DNA of 64,000 nt from Betaproteobacteria bacterium (GTDB lineage Bacteria > Pseudomonadota > Gammaproteobacteria > Burkholderiales > Usitatibacteraceae), in assembly GCA_016711875.1 (NCBI GenBank), contig JADJSD010000003.1, positions 1,124,063 to 1,188,062 of the forward strand, read 5' to 3'. Positions 56,430 to 64,000 of this stretch are shown in pieces; positions within the stretch are counted from its first letter, which is position 1, and each line of letters begins with the position of its first letter. Below the pieces are notes generated by a model. That model was given only the letters and a program-made list of their open reading frames with translations, was not told where the DNA came from and did no database searches. Position numbers and translations under genes: made by a program.

Positions 56430-56759
56430 ATGTCTGGAAGTTCTGGTAGCGGCGGCGGTGGTGGTGGTGGAGGCGACCATAACCCATCGTGCGAGCAACT
56501 GCGCTTCGAAGCACAACTTACAAGCCCGCAGCCAGCGGTCGTTGCGACTCTGAAGGTCGATGAAATTTTGGACATTTCAGTGGCCGTCATGAAAGGCCAA
56601 GTGGTAGTTCAGGTTTCGAAGAATGGCCAACTGGCCGGCGGACTAGCGGGCCCAGATGCCACGCGACTTCGCAATTGCATGGATCAGAGTCACAAATACC
56701 AAGCAACCGTTCGCGCCCTCAACGGGGGCCAAGTTCGAGTTCTTGTCGAGCACATCTGA
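56430..56759 (+). CDS. Small protein with N-terminal poly-Gly tail (island gene 1)
   Basis: 109 residues from ATG 56430, chosen because GGAGGG lies four bases upstream; ATG 56418 has none. The N-terminus is a flexible Ser/Gly tail with eight consecutive Gly (GSGGGGGGGGDH). A compact ~85-residue beta-rich domain follows with two cysteines (NPSCEQL and RLRNCMDQ). No family recognised. It is first in the operon and its TGA overlaps the next ATG. A substrate or scaffold for the neighbouring enzymes is one guess. Confidence 0.72.
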   Translation: MSGSSGSGGGGGGGGDHNPSCEQLRFEAQLTSPQPAVVATLKVDEILDISVAVMKGQVVVQVSKNGQLAGGLAGPDATRLRNCMDQSHKYQATVRALNGGQVRVLVEHI

Positions 56760-57975
56760 TGACACTACACGTTGTCGGTGGCGTGTACCGCGAATACAGC
56801 ACCCACCCCCGATGGAACGAAATTTTTGGCTCTGCCGGTCGAGCGGCTCTCGCAATTGCGACAGCCGGGACTCCAGTCACTCTTCATTCGTACTTGACGG
56901 ACGAGGCCCAGCAAGAAATCGCTGAAAAGGGCATCTGGCACGACAACTTCAAAATCGCGCAAACCAAGGTGCCTTCAACTGTAGGTTTCTCCTACTTGCA
57001 CAGCCTGGCGGTTCCAAGCATTTGGGGTATGCCACCACAGCCATTTGCCCCACTTAATGTTGCTGAATCGAAGGTGGTTCGATTCGGCATGCTTGAGGGC
57101 GATGCGATCGTAAACGCCGAATGGGCTGTATACGACCCGCAAAACGGGAGCAAGGGGGTGCCGTTTGGCGCAAACGGATCGGTAGCCAAGCATCTGGCGC
57201 TCGTCATGAACGCCTACGAGGCTGCGCATATGGCTGGCCTACCTGGCGAGCACCCAAGTAAGACAGCACCCGAGTTGGCTCGACAGCAGCGCGCAGAAGT
57301 AGTCGTAGTAAAGATGGGCCCGGAGGGCGCCTTTGTTTGGACAGCGGCCAGCACAATACAAGTGCCCGCATTCACGACAAAGCGTGTCTGGAAAATCGGC
57401 TCCGGCGACTGCTTCGTAGCCCACTTTGCGAACGCTTGGATGCACAAGGGAATGGCACCTGCCGAGGCCGCGGAAATTGCGTCTCGCGCAACCGCCTACT
57501 ATTGTGAAACGCAGGGCTTTCCGACTGCGGAAGAGCTTGAAAATCACAAGTTCACTGCAATACAGCCGTCCGCTAACTACCATAAGGGTGCACGTCGCAC
57601 CGTTTACTTGGCCGGCCCTTTTTTTGATCTCGCGCAAGTATGGATGGTGAACCAAGCACGTACAAATTTGCAGGAAATTGGCTTGCGCGTCATTTCCCCG
57701 TATCACGACATCGGGCTTGGGACCGCCGAGGACGTTGTTGCCAAGGACCTTAAGGGCATTCGAGATTCAGATATGGTCTTCGCTCTCGTCGATGGCCTGG
57801 ATGCTGGAACGATCTTCGAAATCGGCTACGCGCGGGCCCTTGAAAAGCCGGTCGTAGCTCTCAGCGAGCGCCATAAAGGGGAGAGCCTTAAGATGCTCAA
57901 GGCTCGGACTGCATCATCTGCGACGATTACGTCACCGCGGTTTACAAAACATTGTGGGAGGCTGTGAAAATTTGA
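56759..57975 (+). CDS. PfkB-family kinase fused to nucleoside 2-deoxyribosyltransferase (frameshift, island gene 2)
   Basis: About 405 residues. N-terminal ~265 residues are PfkB-type sugar/nucleoside kinase, with catalytic Asp in IGSGDCFVAHF. The C-terminal ~130 residues are a nucleoside 2-deoxyribosyltransferase: YLAGPFFD, DSDMVFALVDGLDAGT and FEIGYA (catalytic Glu). The frame breaks at 57901: one more G restores KGSDCIICDDYVTAVYKT, the conserved NDT end, and a stop at 57973-57975. Start ATG 56759 overlaps the small-protein stop; the stop overlaps the queC start. It probably swaps or removes bases on (deoxy)nucleosides and phosphorylates the sugar. Confidence 0.85.
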
Positions 57976-58580
57976 AGACTGGATTGCTACTTTCGGGTGG
58001 CATGGACTCGATAGCCATGGCTTGGTGGAAGCGCCCACAGTGGGCAGTGACGATCAACTATGGCCAAAGGGCCGCTTACGCGGAGGCGCAAGCATCGGCT
58101 CAAGTCTGTCTAGAACTTGGCATCGAGCATGAAATGATCACTGTGGACTGCAGCGCCCTTGGGTCTGGTGATATGGCTCACATGACTCCAAACGCTCACG
58201 CCACAACTTCGGACTGGTGGCCATATCGCAATCAACTACTGATTACGTTGGCCTGTATGCGAGCGCTGTCACGAGATGTAGACATGCTGTACATCGGAAC
58301 GGTGAAGTCTGATGGAGAAAGTCATCGTGACGGAACACTTGAATTTTTGGCACGAATGGACAGCGTAACTTCGTATCAAGAAGGCGGGATTCGTATTGTT
58401 GCCCCAGCAATCCCTTACACGACGACCGAGCTAGTTAAGTTGGCTTCCGTACCCTCGGGTTTGTTGGCGTGGGCACATAGCTGTCACAAAGCCGACATTG
58501 CCTGCGGCAATTGCCGTGGCTGCAATAAATACCTTGCGACCCTTGCCGAGTTAGGTCGGGAGTACTCTGGTGCGACCTGA
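57972..58580 (+). CDS. QueC-family 7-cyano-7-deazaguanine synthase homologue (island gene 3)
   Basis: 202 residues, TTG start at 57972 inside the preceding stop region. PP-loop ATP-binding motif SGGMDS at 8-13, the family WWPYRNQLL segment at 82-90, and the zinc site Cys171, Cys178, Cys181, Cys184 (ACGNCRGC) are all intact. Standard QueC turns 7-carboxy-7-deazaguanine into preQ0 using ATP. No queD, queE or queF lies nearby, and this copy sits in a low-GC operon with a deoxyribosyltransferase and an oxidoreductase. That points to a specialised rather than housekeeping role. It is somewhat shorter than typical QueC (about 220-230). Confidence 0.88.
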   Translation: MKTGLLLSGGMDSIAMAWWKRPQWAVTINYGQRAAYAEAQASAQVCLELGIEHEMITVDCSALGSGDMAHMTPNAHATTSDWWPYRNQLLITLACMRALSRDVDMLYIGTVKSDGESHRDGTLEFLARMDSVTSYQEGGIRIVAPAIPYTTTELVKLASVPSGLLAWAHSCHKADIACGNCRGCNKYLATLAELGREYSGAT

Positions 58581-59242
58581 TCCTGTGCCGCGAGCGTACC
58601 CGGCGCAATACGAGCCGTTTTTGTGGCCCGCTGGATCGAAGCGGCAGTTGAATACGCGGACCGACCCCTTGATTTAGATCTAGTCGAGTTGCTTGAGCGG
58701 CGAGAAACAAGAAGGTGCTTCGACGCCCCCTGAGTGAAGTCCTCTTGGGTGAGTTTCTTTGGCTCGCCTGTCGAAATCGCAGTTCGCGACCGAGCCCTTT
58801 CGGCGTAGATCAGGAGTTCCGAGTCTATCCATCTGCCGGGGCTATGCATCCCATCCACGTGCTTGTTGCCAACGAAGCCACTCCCTGGATGCGGTATGAC
58901 CCAATCCAGCATTCGCTTATCGAACTGCCCCATTCTGCAGATTGCGCGGCAGCCGGCCGAAATGCGGTTCAGCGACTCGTTGATTTGGCGCAAGGGGTAC
59001 TTATTGGGCTCGTGGCTGAACCCGGACGAACAGCAGCGAAGTACGAGGAGCATGAGTCCCTCGTATGGCGCGACGCGGGTGTAGTGTTGGGATACATGTC
59101 CATTGTCGCTGAGGCGCTAGACCTCGAATTCTGTCCGCTTGGAGTTTCGGGTTGGCCGCACACGACTGGCTATCTGTCGAATTCTTCGCCGCTACAGGCA
59201 ATTGGACTGGCTGCGCTAGGAGCACGCTGCAAGACTTCTTAG
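58571..59242 (+). CDS. SagB-like flavin oxidoreductase (two frameshifts, island gene 4)
   Basis: Nitroreductase-fold protein of about 223 residues. Visible SagB features are the LVELLERRETRRCF segment, LLGEFLWLACRN, and PSAGAMHPIHVLV (FMN region). SagB-type enzymes oxidise azoline rings in peptides or act as FMN-dependent reductases. The frame is broken near 58668 (one extra base after GACCCC) and at 58726-58730 (one C short). GTG 58571 overlaps the queC end. Its final stop overlaps the stop of the convergent glycosylase gene. Confidence 0.75.
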
Positions 59243-60066
59243 GCGAAGGTCAGCTCCACATTGGGTTGCCTAGTTTTTTGGGAACTAATCCCTTTGTTAC
59301 CCCTAAATTTCTGTAGTTGGTCTATGACCACTCTTGCCGTGATTGGAGACGAAGCCATCTCATACCAAATCACGGCATCAAGCTCCGAAGCACGAACTTC
59401 AAGTGCCCGGCTAAGTTCCAAAAAGCGGACTTCAAGTTCTCGATAGTGCCGCTCGACGGTTAGGCCAAGCGGGAACAGGCCGATCAATTGACCAACGCGA
59501 ACGATGTGTATGTCCAAAATTGCCACATCGTCTGCGTCCATCCAATTGCGTGCAACCCATGACGCGGTCTTAGGCCCGATACCGGGCAATCGAATGAGCC
59601 AGTCACGCAGCTGAATTCCAGACTTGAACTCAGGAGCAGCCTGAACAATTGGCAAAGTGGCCGCAAGGTACCGAGCTTTCTGGGCAGCAAATCGATACCG
59701 AATTTCGCGCCCGCCTACCAATAGTGGTTCGCGCAACCATGCCTCAAACTGACTCGCAGTTGGGCACGTTCCGCCGATGGCACAACGGCGTCGCAGCATT
59801 TCGAAAGCAGCAATCCCAACGGCTGCAGGAATCCCATGCCCGCCAAGCAAACAAGCAGCGACCTCTTCAACTAGCGTGCGTCCAAGTTTGTACGCAAGCG
59901 ACCGCCCCTCGATCCGTCGCGCAAGAACTTGATACTGCCAATACGCCGGAGTTGGGAAAGCATCGATAGCCCCCCAATTGACCCCTCTCAGCAGCATCTC
60001 ATCGGGCGAGGGGAACTCCATCTGGATCGAGCCAGACTTTGTGAAAATGGTCGCCGTTTGAGTCAT
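59239..60066 (-). CDS. OGG-type HhH-GPD DNA glycosylase/lyase (island gene 6)
   Basis: 275 residues from ATG 60066. Helix-hairpin-helix LIRLPGIGPKTASWVARN with catalytic Lys166 and Asp185 (VAILDIHI). The 19-residue spacing equals that of K249/D268 in human OGG1. It excises a modified purine, normally 8-oxoguanine, or a similar base, and cleaves the strand. Its start overlaps the methylase stop (ATGA). OGG-like genes occur beside queC in some phage-defence operons, which makes this pairing notable. Sequence similarity to housekeeping OGG is only at motif level. Confidence 0.85.
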   Translation of the reverse strand: MTQTATIFTKSGSIQMEFPSPDEMLLRGVNWGAIDAFPTPAYWQYQVLARRIEGRSLAYKLGRTLVEEVAACLLGGHGIPAAVGIAAFEMLRRRCAIGGTCPTASQFEAWLREPLLVGGREIRYRFAAQKARYLAATLPIVQAAPEFKSGIQLRDWLIRLPGIGPKTASWVARNWMDADDVAILDIHIVRVGQLIGLFPLGLTVERHYRELEVRFLELSRALEVRASELDAVIWYEMASSPITARVVIDQLQKFRGNKGISSQKTRQPNVELTFA

Positions 60067-60746
60067 TTCAAGTCGCTCCACTCACGGCGAGGAAACGCCT
60101 CGTGAAACCACTGTGCGAATGCCGTCCGCTCAACTGGCGTCATTCGGAACACCCTATCCTGCAGACGCTGCAGCCGACGCTTTGTTGCCTGTCGCGCTCT
60201 AAAGTCCTTGCCTATGTAGCGGCTGTCATGCAGGGCTTCAGGAGGTTCGAAATTGAACCACAGAGTTTCCTCCCGCACATCAGTATGCGTTTTCGCGCGA
60301 AAGGTCTGCGTATGCCACCCGGCGAGCGCGCTACGGTACAAGTCATTTGCATAGCCTGACAGCACGACCATGCAAGGCAATGAAGTGAGAAGTGCTAGCA
60401 GCCGTTCGTGGTCTTCGATGGAATAGTCCCGAGAATAGACGCGGCGCTGTCGGCGCGTATGCGGGTGATACGGAGGATCCGCATACACGAGTTCGTCGCC
60501 GCAAAACGCGTACTCGCAAAGAAAGTCCTCGGCCAAGCCACACACGAGGTCTACCCCCACAGCGCCACTCGTTGACCAGGAGGAAATAACCTTTGGGTCT
60601 GCATCAATTCCGACGTTGCGCACAGCCGGCAGTTTGTGGCGCATTACAGACCCACCCCCCAGATGCGTCTCGATGTAAACGCGGTGGGGCGGCATCAAAT
60701 TGATGACCTGCTGATACGTCTTGCCTTTGCCGCCAGGAAATCTCAT
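60063..60746 (-). CDS. DNA adenine methylase, Dam family (island gene 5)
   Basis: 227 residues from ATG 60746 (TTG 60755 is an alternative). FPGGKGK (SAM-binding region) and the catalytic DPPY at 90-93 (VYADPPYHPHT) identify an N6-adenine methyltransferase of the Dam type. No restriction enzyme gene is adjacent. It is first in the minus-strand island operon, with a palindrome just upstream. Confidence 0.88.
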   Translation of the reverse strand: MRFPGGKGKTYQQVINLMPPHRVYIETHLGGGSVMRHKLPAVRNVGIDADPKVISSWSTSGAVGVDLVCGLAEDFLCEYAFCGDELVYADPPYHPHTRRQRRVYSRDYSIEDHERLLALLTSLPCMVVLSGYANDLYRSALAGWHTQTFRAKTHTDVREETLWFNFEPPEALHDSRYIGKDFRARQATKRRLQRLQDRVFRMTPVERTAFAQWFHEAFPRREWSDLK

Positions 60747-60754
60747 AAGTTTCA

Positions 60755-60778
60755 ATCATCGTCATCTTTGACGATGAT
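60755..60778. promoter_or_regulatory. 10-bp perfect inverted repeat upstream of the methylase gene
   Basis: ATCATCGTCA - TCTT - TGACGATGAT, centred nine to thirty bases before the methylase ATG. It could be an operator or a short hairpin controlling the dam-glycosylase pair. Confidence 0.55.
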
Positions 60779-60926
60779 GTCAAGGTCATATGTGCCACGC
60801 CGTCTTTAGACCGATCGCACCGGCAAAGAAGCTTCAGAGTGCTTAGAATCGCCCCCCGTTGGGGTCGGCCGCGTCGAGAAGGGCGGATCGTCTATCCTGT
60901 AAATCCACGAGCCCAAAAATCCGACC

Positions 60927-61922
60927 ATGAAAAAGACCCCAGCCAACCCGCGCCGCCGCTTCGCCCTAGCCGCGCTTCTCGGTCTCATCGCAACGCCGCT
61001 CGCTGTCACGCAGGCATCGGCTCAATCCTTCCCCGACAAACCCCTCCGCCTCATCGTCCCCTTCCCCGCCGGCGGCCCCACCGACATCGTCGCCCGCCCC
61101 CTCGGCCAGCTGCTGTCTGATTCCCTGAAACAACCGGTAGTCATCGACAACCGCGGCGGCGCCGGCGGCTCCATCGGCGCAGATTTGGTCGCGAAGTCGC
61201 CCCCCGATGGCTACACGCTCATCATGGCCACCGTCGGCACCCACGCCATCAACGGCAGCCTCTACAAGAAGCTCCCCTACGACCCGGTCAAGGACTTCAC
61301 GCCCATCGCCCTGGTCGCGAGCGCCCCGGTGGCCGTGGTGGTGAACCCCGCGCAGCCGTACAAGTCCATCGGCGACCTCGTCTCCGCCGCCAACGCGAAC
61401 CCCGGCAAGGTCGCCTTCGGCTCCGCGGGCTCCGGCACCCCGGGCCACCTCACGGGCGAGATGTTCGCGGCCAGCGCCGGCGTGAAGCTCCAGCACGTCC
61501 CCTACAAGGGCAGCGCCCCGGCCGTCACGGACCTGCTGGGCGGCCAGATCCCGATGATGTTCGACCCGCTGCAGTCGGTGATCGCGAACGTGCGCGCCGG
61601 CAAGCTCCGGGCCCTGGCCATCAGCAGCACCAAGCGCTCCCCGTTGCTGCCGGACGTGCCCACGCTCGCGGAAGCGGGCCTGAAGGGCTTCGAGTCGACG
61701 GCGTGGTGGGCAGTGTTCGCGCCCGCGGGTCTCCCGGCGGACGTCACCGCGAAGCTCAAGGCGGAGGTCGAGAAGATCGCCCGCTCCGACGCCTTCCGCG
61801 AGAAGCTCGGCAACCTGGGCGTCGCGCCCGTCACGGATGCCGTGAACCTCGCGGATTTTCAGAAGGCCGAGATCGTGAAGTGGGGCAAGGCCGTGAAGGA
61901 TTCCGGCGCGCAGGTCGACTAG
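60927..61922 (+). CDS. Bug-type receptor upstream of the AcnX gene
   Basis: 331 residues with a signal peptide (ATPLAVTQASAQS). Landmarks are FPDKPLRLIVPFPAGGPTD, DNRGGAGGSIG, PPDGYTLI and HVPYKGSAPAVTD. It is coupled by a five-base gap to a dehydratase gene, which suggests the ligand is a hydroxy or keto acid. GC is back to the genome average. Confidence 0.92.
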   Translation: MKKTPANPRRRFALAALLGLIATPLAVTQASAQSFPDKPLRLIVPFPAGGPTDIVARPLGQLLSDSLKQPVVIDNRGGAGGSIGADLVAKSPPDGYTLIMATVGTHAINGSLYKKLPYDPVKDFTPIALVASAPVAVVVNPAQPYKSIGDLVSAANANPGKVAFGSAGSGTPGHLTGEMFAASAGVKLQHVPYKGSAPAVTDLLGGQIPMMFDPLQSVIANVRAGKLRALAISSTKRSPLLPDVPTLAEAGLKGFESTAWWAVFAPAGLPADVTAKLKAEVEKIARSDAFREKLGNLGVAPVTDAVNLADFQKAEIVKWGKAVKDSGAQVD

Positions 61923-61926
61923 CGCC

Positions 61927-63570
61927 ATGAAACTGAACGCGCAGGAGCAGGCCATGCTGGCCGGTGAGTTGGGCCCGGTGCCCCAACTCGCGATGCAGCA
62001 CCAGGTGAAGGTGGGCACGTTCTTCGGGGCGGAGGACATGGTCCCCGTCACGCAGGCCCACATCATGGCGGATACCGAAAGCCTGGGCGAAGCGGGCGTG
62101 CGCTGGCTGGAGAAGCTGGCTGCGACCACCACGGGCGACCATACCGTGCGCATCCCCACCATCACGGACCCGCGCGGCACGGATTTCAGCAAGGCCAAGC
62201 AGCTGAAGCAACAGGACTGGATGCTCGCCCTCGAGCGCCGCGCCATCGACGCCTTCGTGAAGCTGGGCGTCTCCATGACGGACACCTGCATCAACTACCA
62301 GACGATCCAGGCGCCCACGCGCGGCGAGCACGTGGCCTTCGGCGACACGGGCGTGGTCATCTACTCCAACAGCGTGTGCGGGGCGCGCAGCAACTTCGAG
62401 GGCGGCCCCTCGGCGCTCTCCGCGGGCCTCACCGGCCGCACGCCGCGCTACGGCTATCACCTGGACGCCCATCGCCGCGCCACGATCCACGTGCGCACGG
62501 ACTGGACGCCCGTCACCCTCAACGACTGGGGCGCGCTCGGCGGCGTCATCGGCAAGCTCGCGGGCAACTACTGGGCCGTGCCGGTCGTGGAGGGGCTGGA
62601 CCGCCCGCCCACCTCGGACGAGCTCAAGCACTTCGGCGCGGCCATGGCGAGCTTCGGCTCTTCCGCGCTGTTCCACCTCGTCGGCATCACGCCGGAGGCT
62701 TCGCGCCTTTCGGACGTGACGGGCCCCAACATGCACCACGTGCAGGTCTCGAAGGACGACGTGGTGGCCCTTCACAAGCACTACGCGGTGGAGAAGGACG
62801 TGGACGTGGTCGTGTTCTCCGCGCCGCAGCTTTCCTTGTACGAGCTGCGCGCATTGGCGGAACTGTGCGAAGGGCGCAAGTTCAAGATCCCGCTGCTGGC
62901 CACCACCAGCCCGCAGGTGAAGCCGGACGCGGACCGCTTCGGCTACACCAAGCGCATCGAGGACGCGGGCGGCACCGTCTACTCCGGCATGTGCTTCTAC
63001 CAGAGCTACGCGCGCGAGATCGCCGAGGCCAACGGCTGGAAGCGCCTCGCCACCAACAGCGCCAAGATCGTGAACATCCTGGGCGGCTACGGCTACGTGC
63101 CGATGCTCGCGACGATGGAGGGAATGCGTCGCGGCGGCGGAGACGGGGAGGCTGGCATGAGTCGCGTATTCACGGCACGTCATGCCATGGGAGCGAAGGT
63201 CACCGGAGAGGCGCTCGTCGCCAAGGACGGCTTCTCGGCGCGCTACGACCTCAACCGCATCGACGGCGTCTTCTCCCGGCCGGCGCACAAGCTGGCGGGG
63301 CAATCGTATGTCGGGAAGGTTCTCGTCCTGGATACCGCCAAGGGCGGCGTCGCGAGCGCGTGGATGCTGCACGAGATGCAATCCCGTCAGAAAGTCCCGC
63401 TCGCCATCGTGTTCAACACGGTGAACCCGATCCTGGCGCAGGGGGCGGCACTGGGGGATGTGACGATGCTCGCGGGGTTCGACGAGGACATCACGGCGGC
63501 AATTCCCCACGGGGCGACGGTAGAGATCGATCCCGAAGCGAAGACGATCGCGGTCGTCATTCCCGCCTAG
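61927..63570 (+). CDS. AcnX-type dehydratase, fused large and small (DUF521-DUF126) domains
   Basis: 547 residues. The N-terminal ~400 residues are the AcnX large domain: GTFFGAEDMVPV, TCINYQTIQAPTRGEH and SNSVCGARSNFEGGPSA with the cysteine of the cluster region. The C-terminal ~130 residues are the DUF126 swivel domain (SRPAHKLAGQSYVGKVLVLD, HGATVEIDPEAKTI). Fused bacterial AcnX enzymes include cis-3-hydroxy-L-proline dehydratases. The Bug receptor directly upstream may import the substrate. A linker of about 40 residues (RRGGGDGEAG) joins the domains. Confidence 0.88.
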   Translation: MKLNAQEQAMLAGELGPVPQLAMQHQVKVGTFFGAEDMVPVTQAHIMADTESLGEAGVRWLEKLAATTTGDHTVRIPTITDPRGTDFSKAKQLKQQDWMLALERRAIDAFVKLGVSMTDTCINYQTIQAPTRGEHVAFGDTGVVIYSNSVCGARSNFEGGPSALSAGLTGRTPRYGYHLDAHRRATIHVRTDWTPVTLNDWGALGGVIGKLAGNYWAVPVVEGLDRPPTSDELKHFGAAMASFGSSALFHLVGITPEASRLSDVTGPNMHHVQVSKDDVVALHKHYAVEKDVDVVVFSAPQLSLYELRALAELCEGRKFKIPLLATTSPQVKPDADRFGYTKRIEDAGGTVYSGMCFYQSYAREIAEANGWKRLATNSAKIVNILGGYGYVPMLATMEGMRRGGGDGEAGMSRVFTARHAMGAKVTGEALVAKDGFSARYDLNRIDGVFSRPAHKLAGQSYVGKVLVLDTAKGGVASAWMLHEMQSRQKVPLAIVFNTVNPILAQGAALGDVTMLAGFDEDITAAIPHGATVEIDPEAKTIAVVIPA

Positions 63571-63590
63571 TCGGAAGTCCAGCCCGGGGT

Positions 63591-63991
63591 ATGGAGTCGT
63601 ACTTCATCCTCTACGTCCGCGACCAGGCGGCGTCCCGCGCGTTCTACGAGCGAGCGCTCGGCTTCGCGCCCCGGCTCGACGTTCCCGGCATGACCGAGTT
63701 CGCGCTGCCCGGCGGTGGCGTGCTGGGTCTCATGCCCGAGGATGGCATCCGCAGGCTCCTCGGTGACAAGATCCCGGATCCGGCACAGGCTTCCGGCATC
63801 CCGAGGGCCGAGCTGTACCTGCTCGTCGAGGATCCGGCCGGCCATCACGCTCGCGCGCTTGCCGCCGGGGCACGTGAACCCTCTCCCCGCTGCAGGCTCG
63901 CAACTGGGGCCACGTCGCCGCCTACGGCCTCGATCCGGATGGGCACGTCCTCGCGTTCGCAAGCCTTCCCGCCGAAGGCAGGGCAGGCTGA
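63591..63991 (+). CDS. VOC-family protein (frameshift)
   Basis: About 133 residues from ATG 63591. Glyoxalase-like start (SYFILYVRDQAASRAFYERAL) and end (NWGHVAAYGLDPDGHVLAFA). The frame breaks near 63881: one more C in the CCC run restores LSPLQARNWGHV and the stop at 63989-63991. Probably intact; substrate unknown. Confidence 0.75.
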
Positions 63992-64000
63992 GAGGGCGTC

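Noticed and set aside
56430..60778. Type IV CBASS or Qat identity for the island
   Set aside because: QueC and OGG fit CBASS IV, but no CD-NTase, TGT-like Cap10 or effector is encoded. Qat needs an ATPase, QatB and a TatD-like nuclease, all absent.

Overview
The window is a 64 kb stretch of a high-GC Gram-negative chromosome (roughly two thirds G+C or more over most of its length). The best guess is a betaproteobacterium. Five Bug-type tripartite tricarboxylate receptors, a complete Na+-translocating NADH:quinone reductase operon, two TonB-linked genes and several LysR-regulated catabolic clusters support that; the exact lineage cannot be read from the window.

Layout. 29-5323: a membrane class III nucleotide cyclase, a cyclic-nucleotide-binding protein, a small Cys-containing exported protein and an OprC-like copper TonB receptor. 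5311-6456: an antenna-less photolyase/cryptochrome-type protein. 6471-7382: a REP-associated tyrosine transposase (RAYT) flanked by its REP sequences. 7416-15303: nqrABCDEF, a CBS-domain protein, apbE and nqrM. A REPIN-like element has inserted into the 3' end of nqrC. 15320-23910: a long minus-strand catabolic operon (TctCBA uptake, RraA-like aldolase, 2-hydroxyacid dehydrogenase, second Bug receptor, SMP-30 lactonase, exported amidohydrolase) with a divergent LysR. 23941-32937: a propeller/GGDEF sensor, a PlpD-like patatin, and a binding-protein plus hybrid-kinase pair. 33236-43098: a TonB protein with 19 tandem EAARQ repeats, two VOC/DUF1801-type genes, an SMI1/KNR4-like protein, two exported tandem paralogues with swapped C-termini, a serine hydrolase and a pseudouridine synthase. 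43105-55214: a Na+/H+ antiporter, an alpha/beta hydrolase, two sulfatase/Bug clusters with LysR genes, and remnants of toxin-antitoxin modules.

56241-60780 is a compact island of visibly lower GC (about half to 60 percent by eye). On the plus strand it holds a poly-Gly small protein, a PfkB kinase fused to a nucleoside 2-deoxyribosyltransferase, a QueC homologue and a SagB-like flavin oxidoreductase. On the minus strand it holds a DNA adenine methylase followed by an OGG-type DNA glycosylase. Genes overlap by a few bases throughout, and the two operons meet at overlapping stop codons. I do not recognise this set as a named system. It looks like a nucleobase-modification or anti-phage module and is the main candidate for something undescribed. 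60927-63991: a Bug receptor with an AcnX-type dehydratase and a VOC protein.

Caution: at least ten otherwise intact genes carry a one-base frameshift, mostly a lost base in a short G or C run (nqrF, patatin, tonB, a tail-collar protein, a SpoIIAA-like gene, arylsulfatase, LysR, PfkB-NDT, SagB, VOC). This pattern looks more like residual sequencing error than decay, so I annotate most of them as genes with a frameshift.
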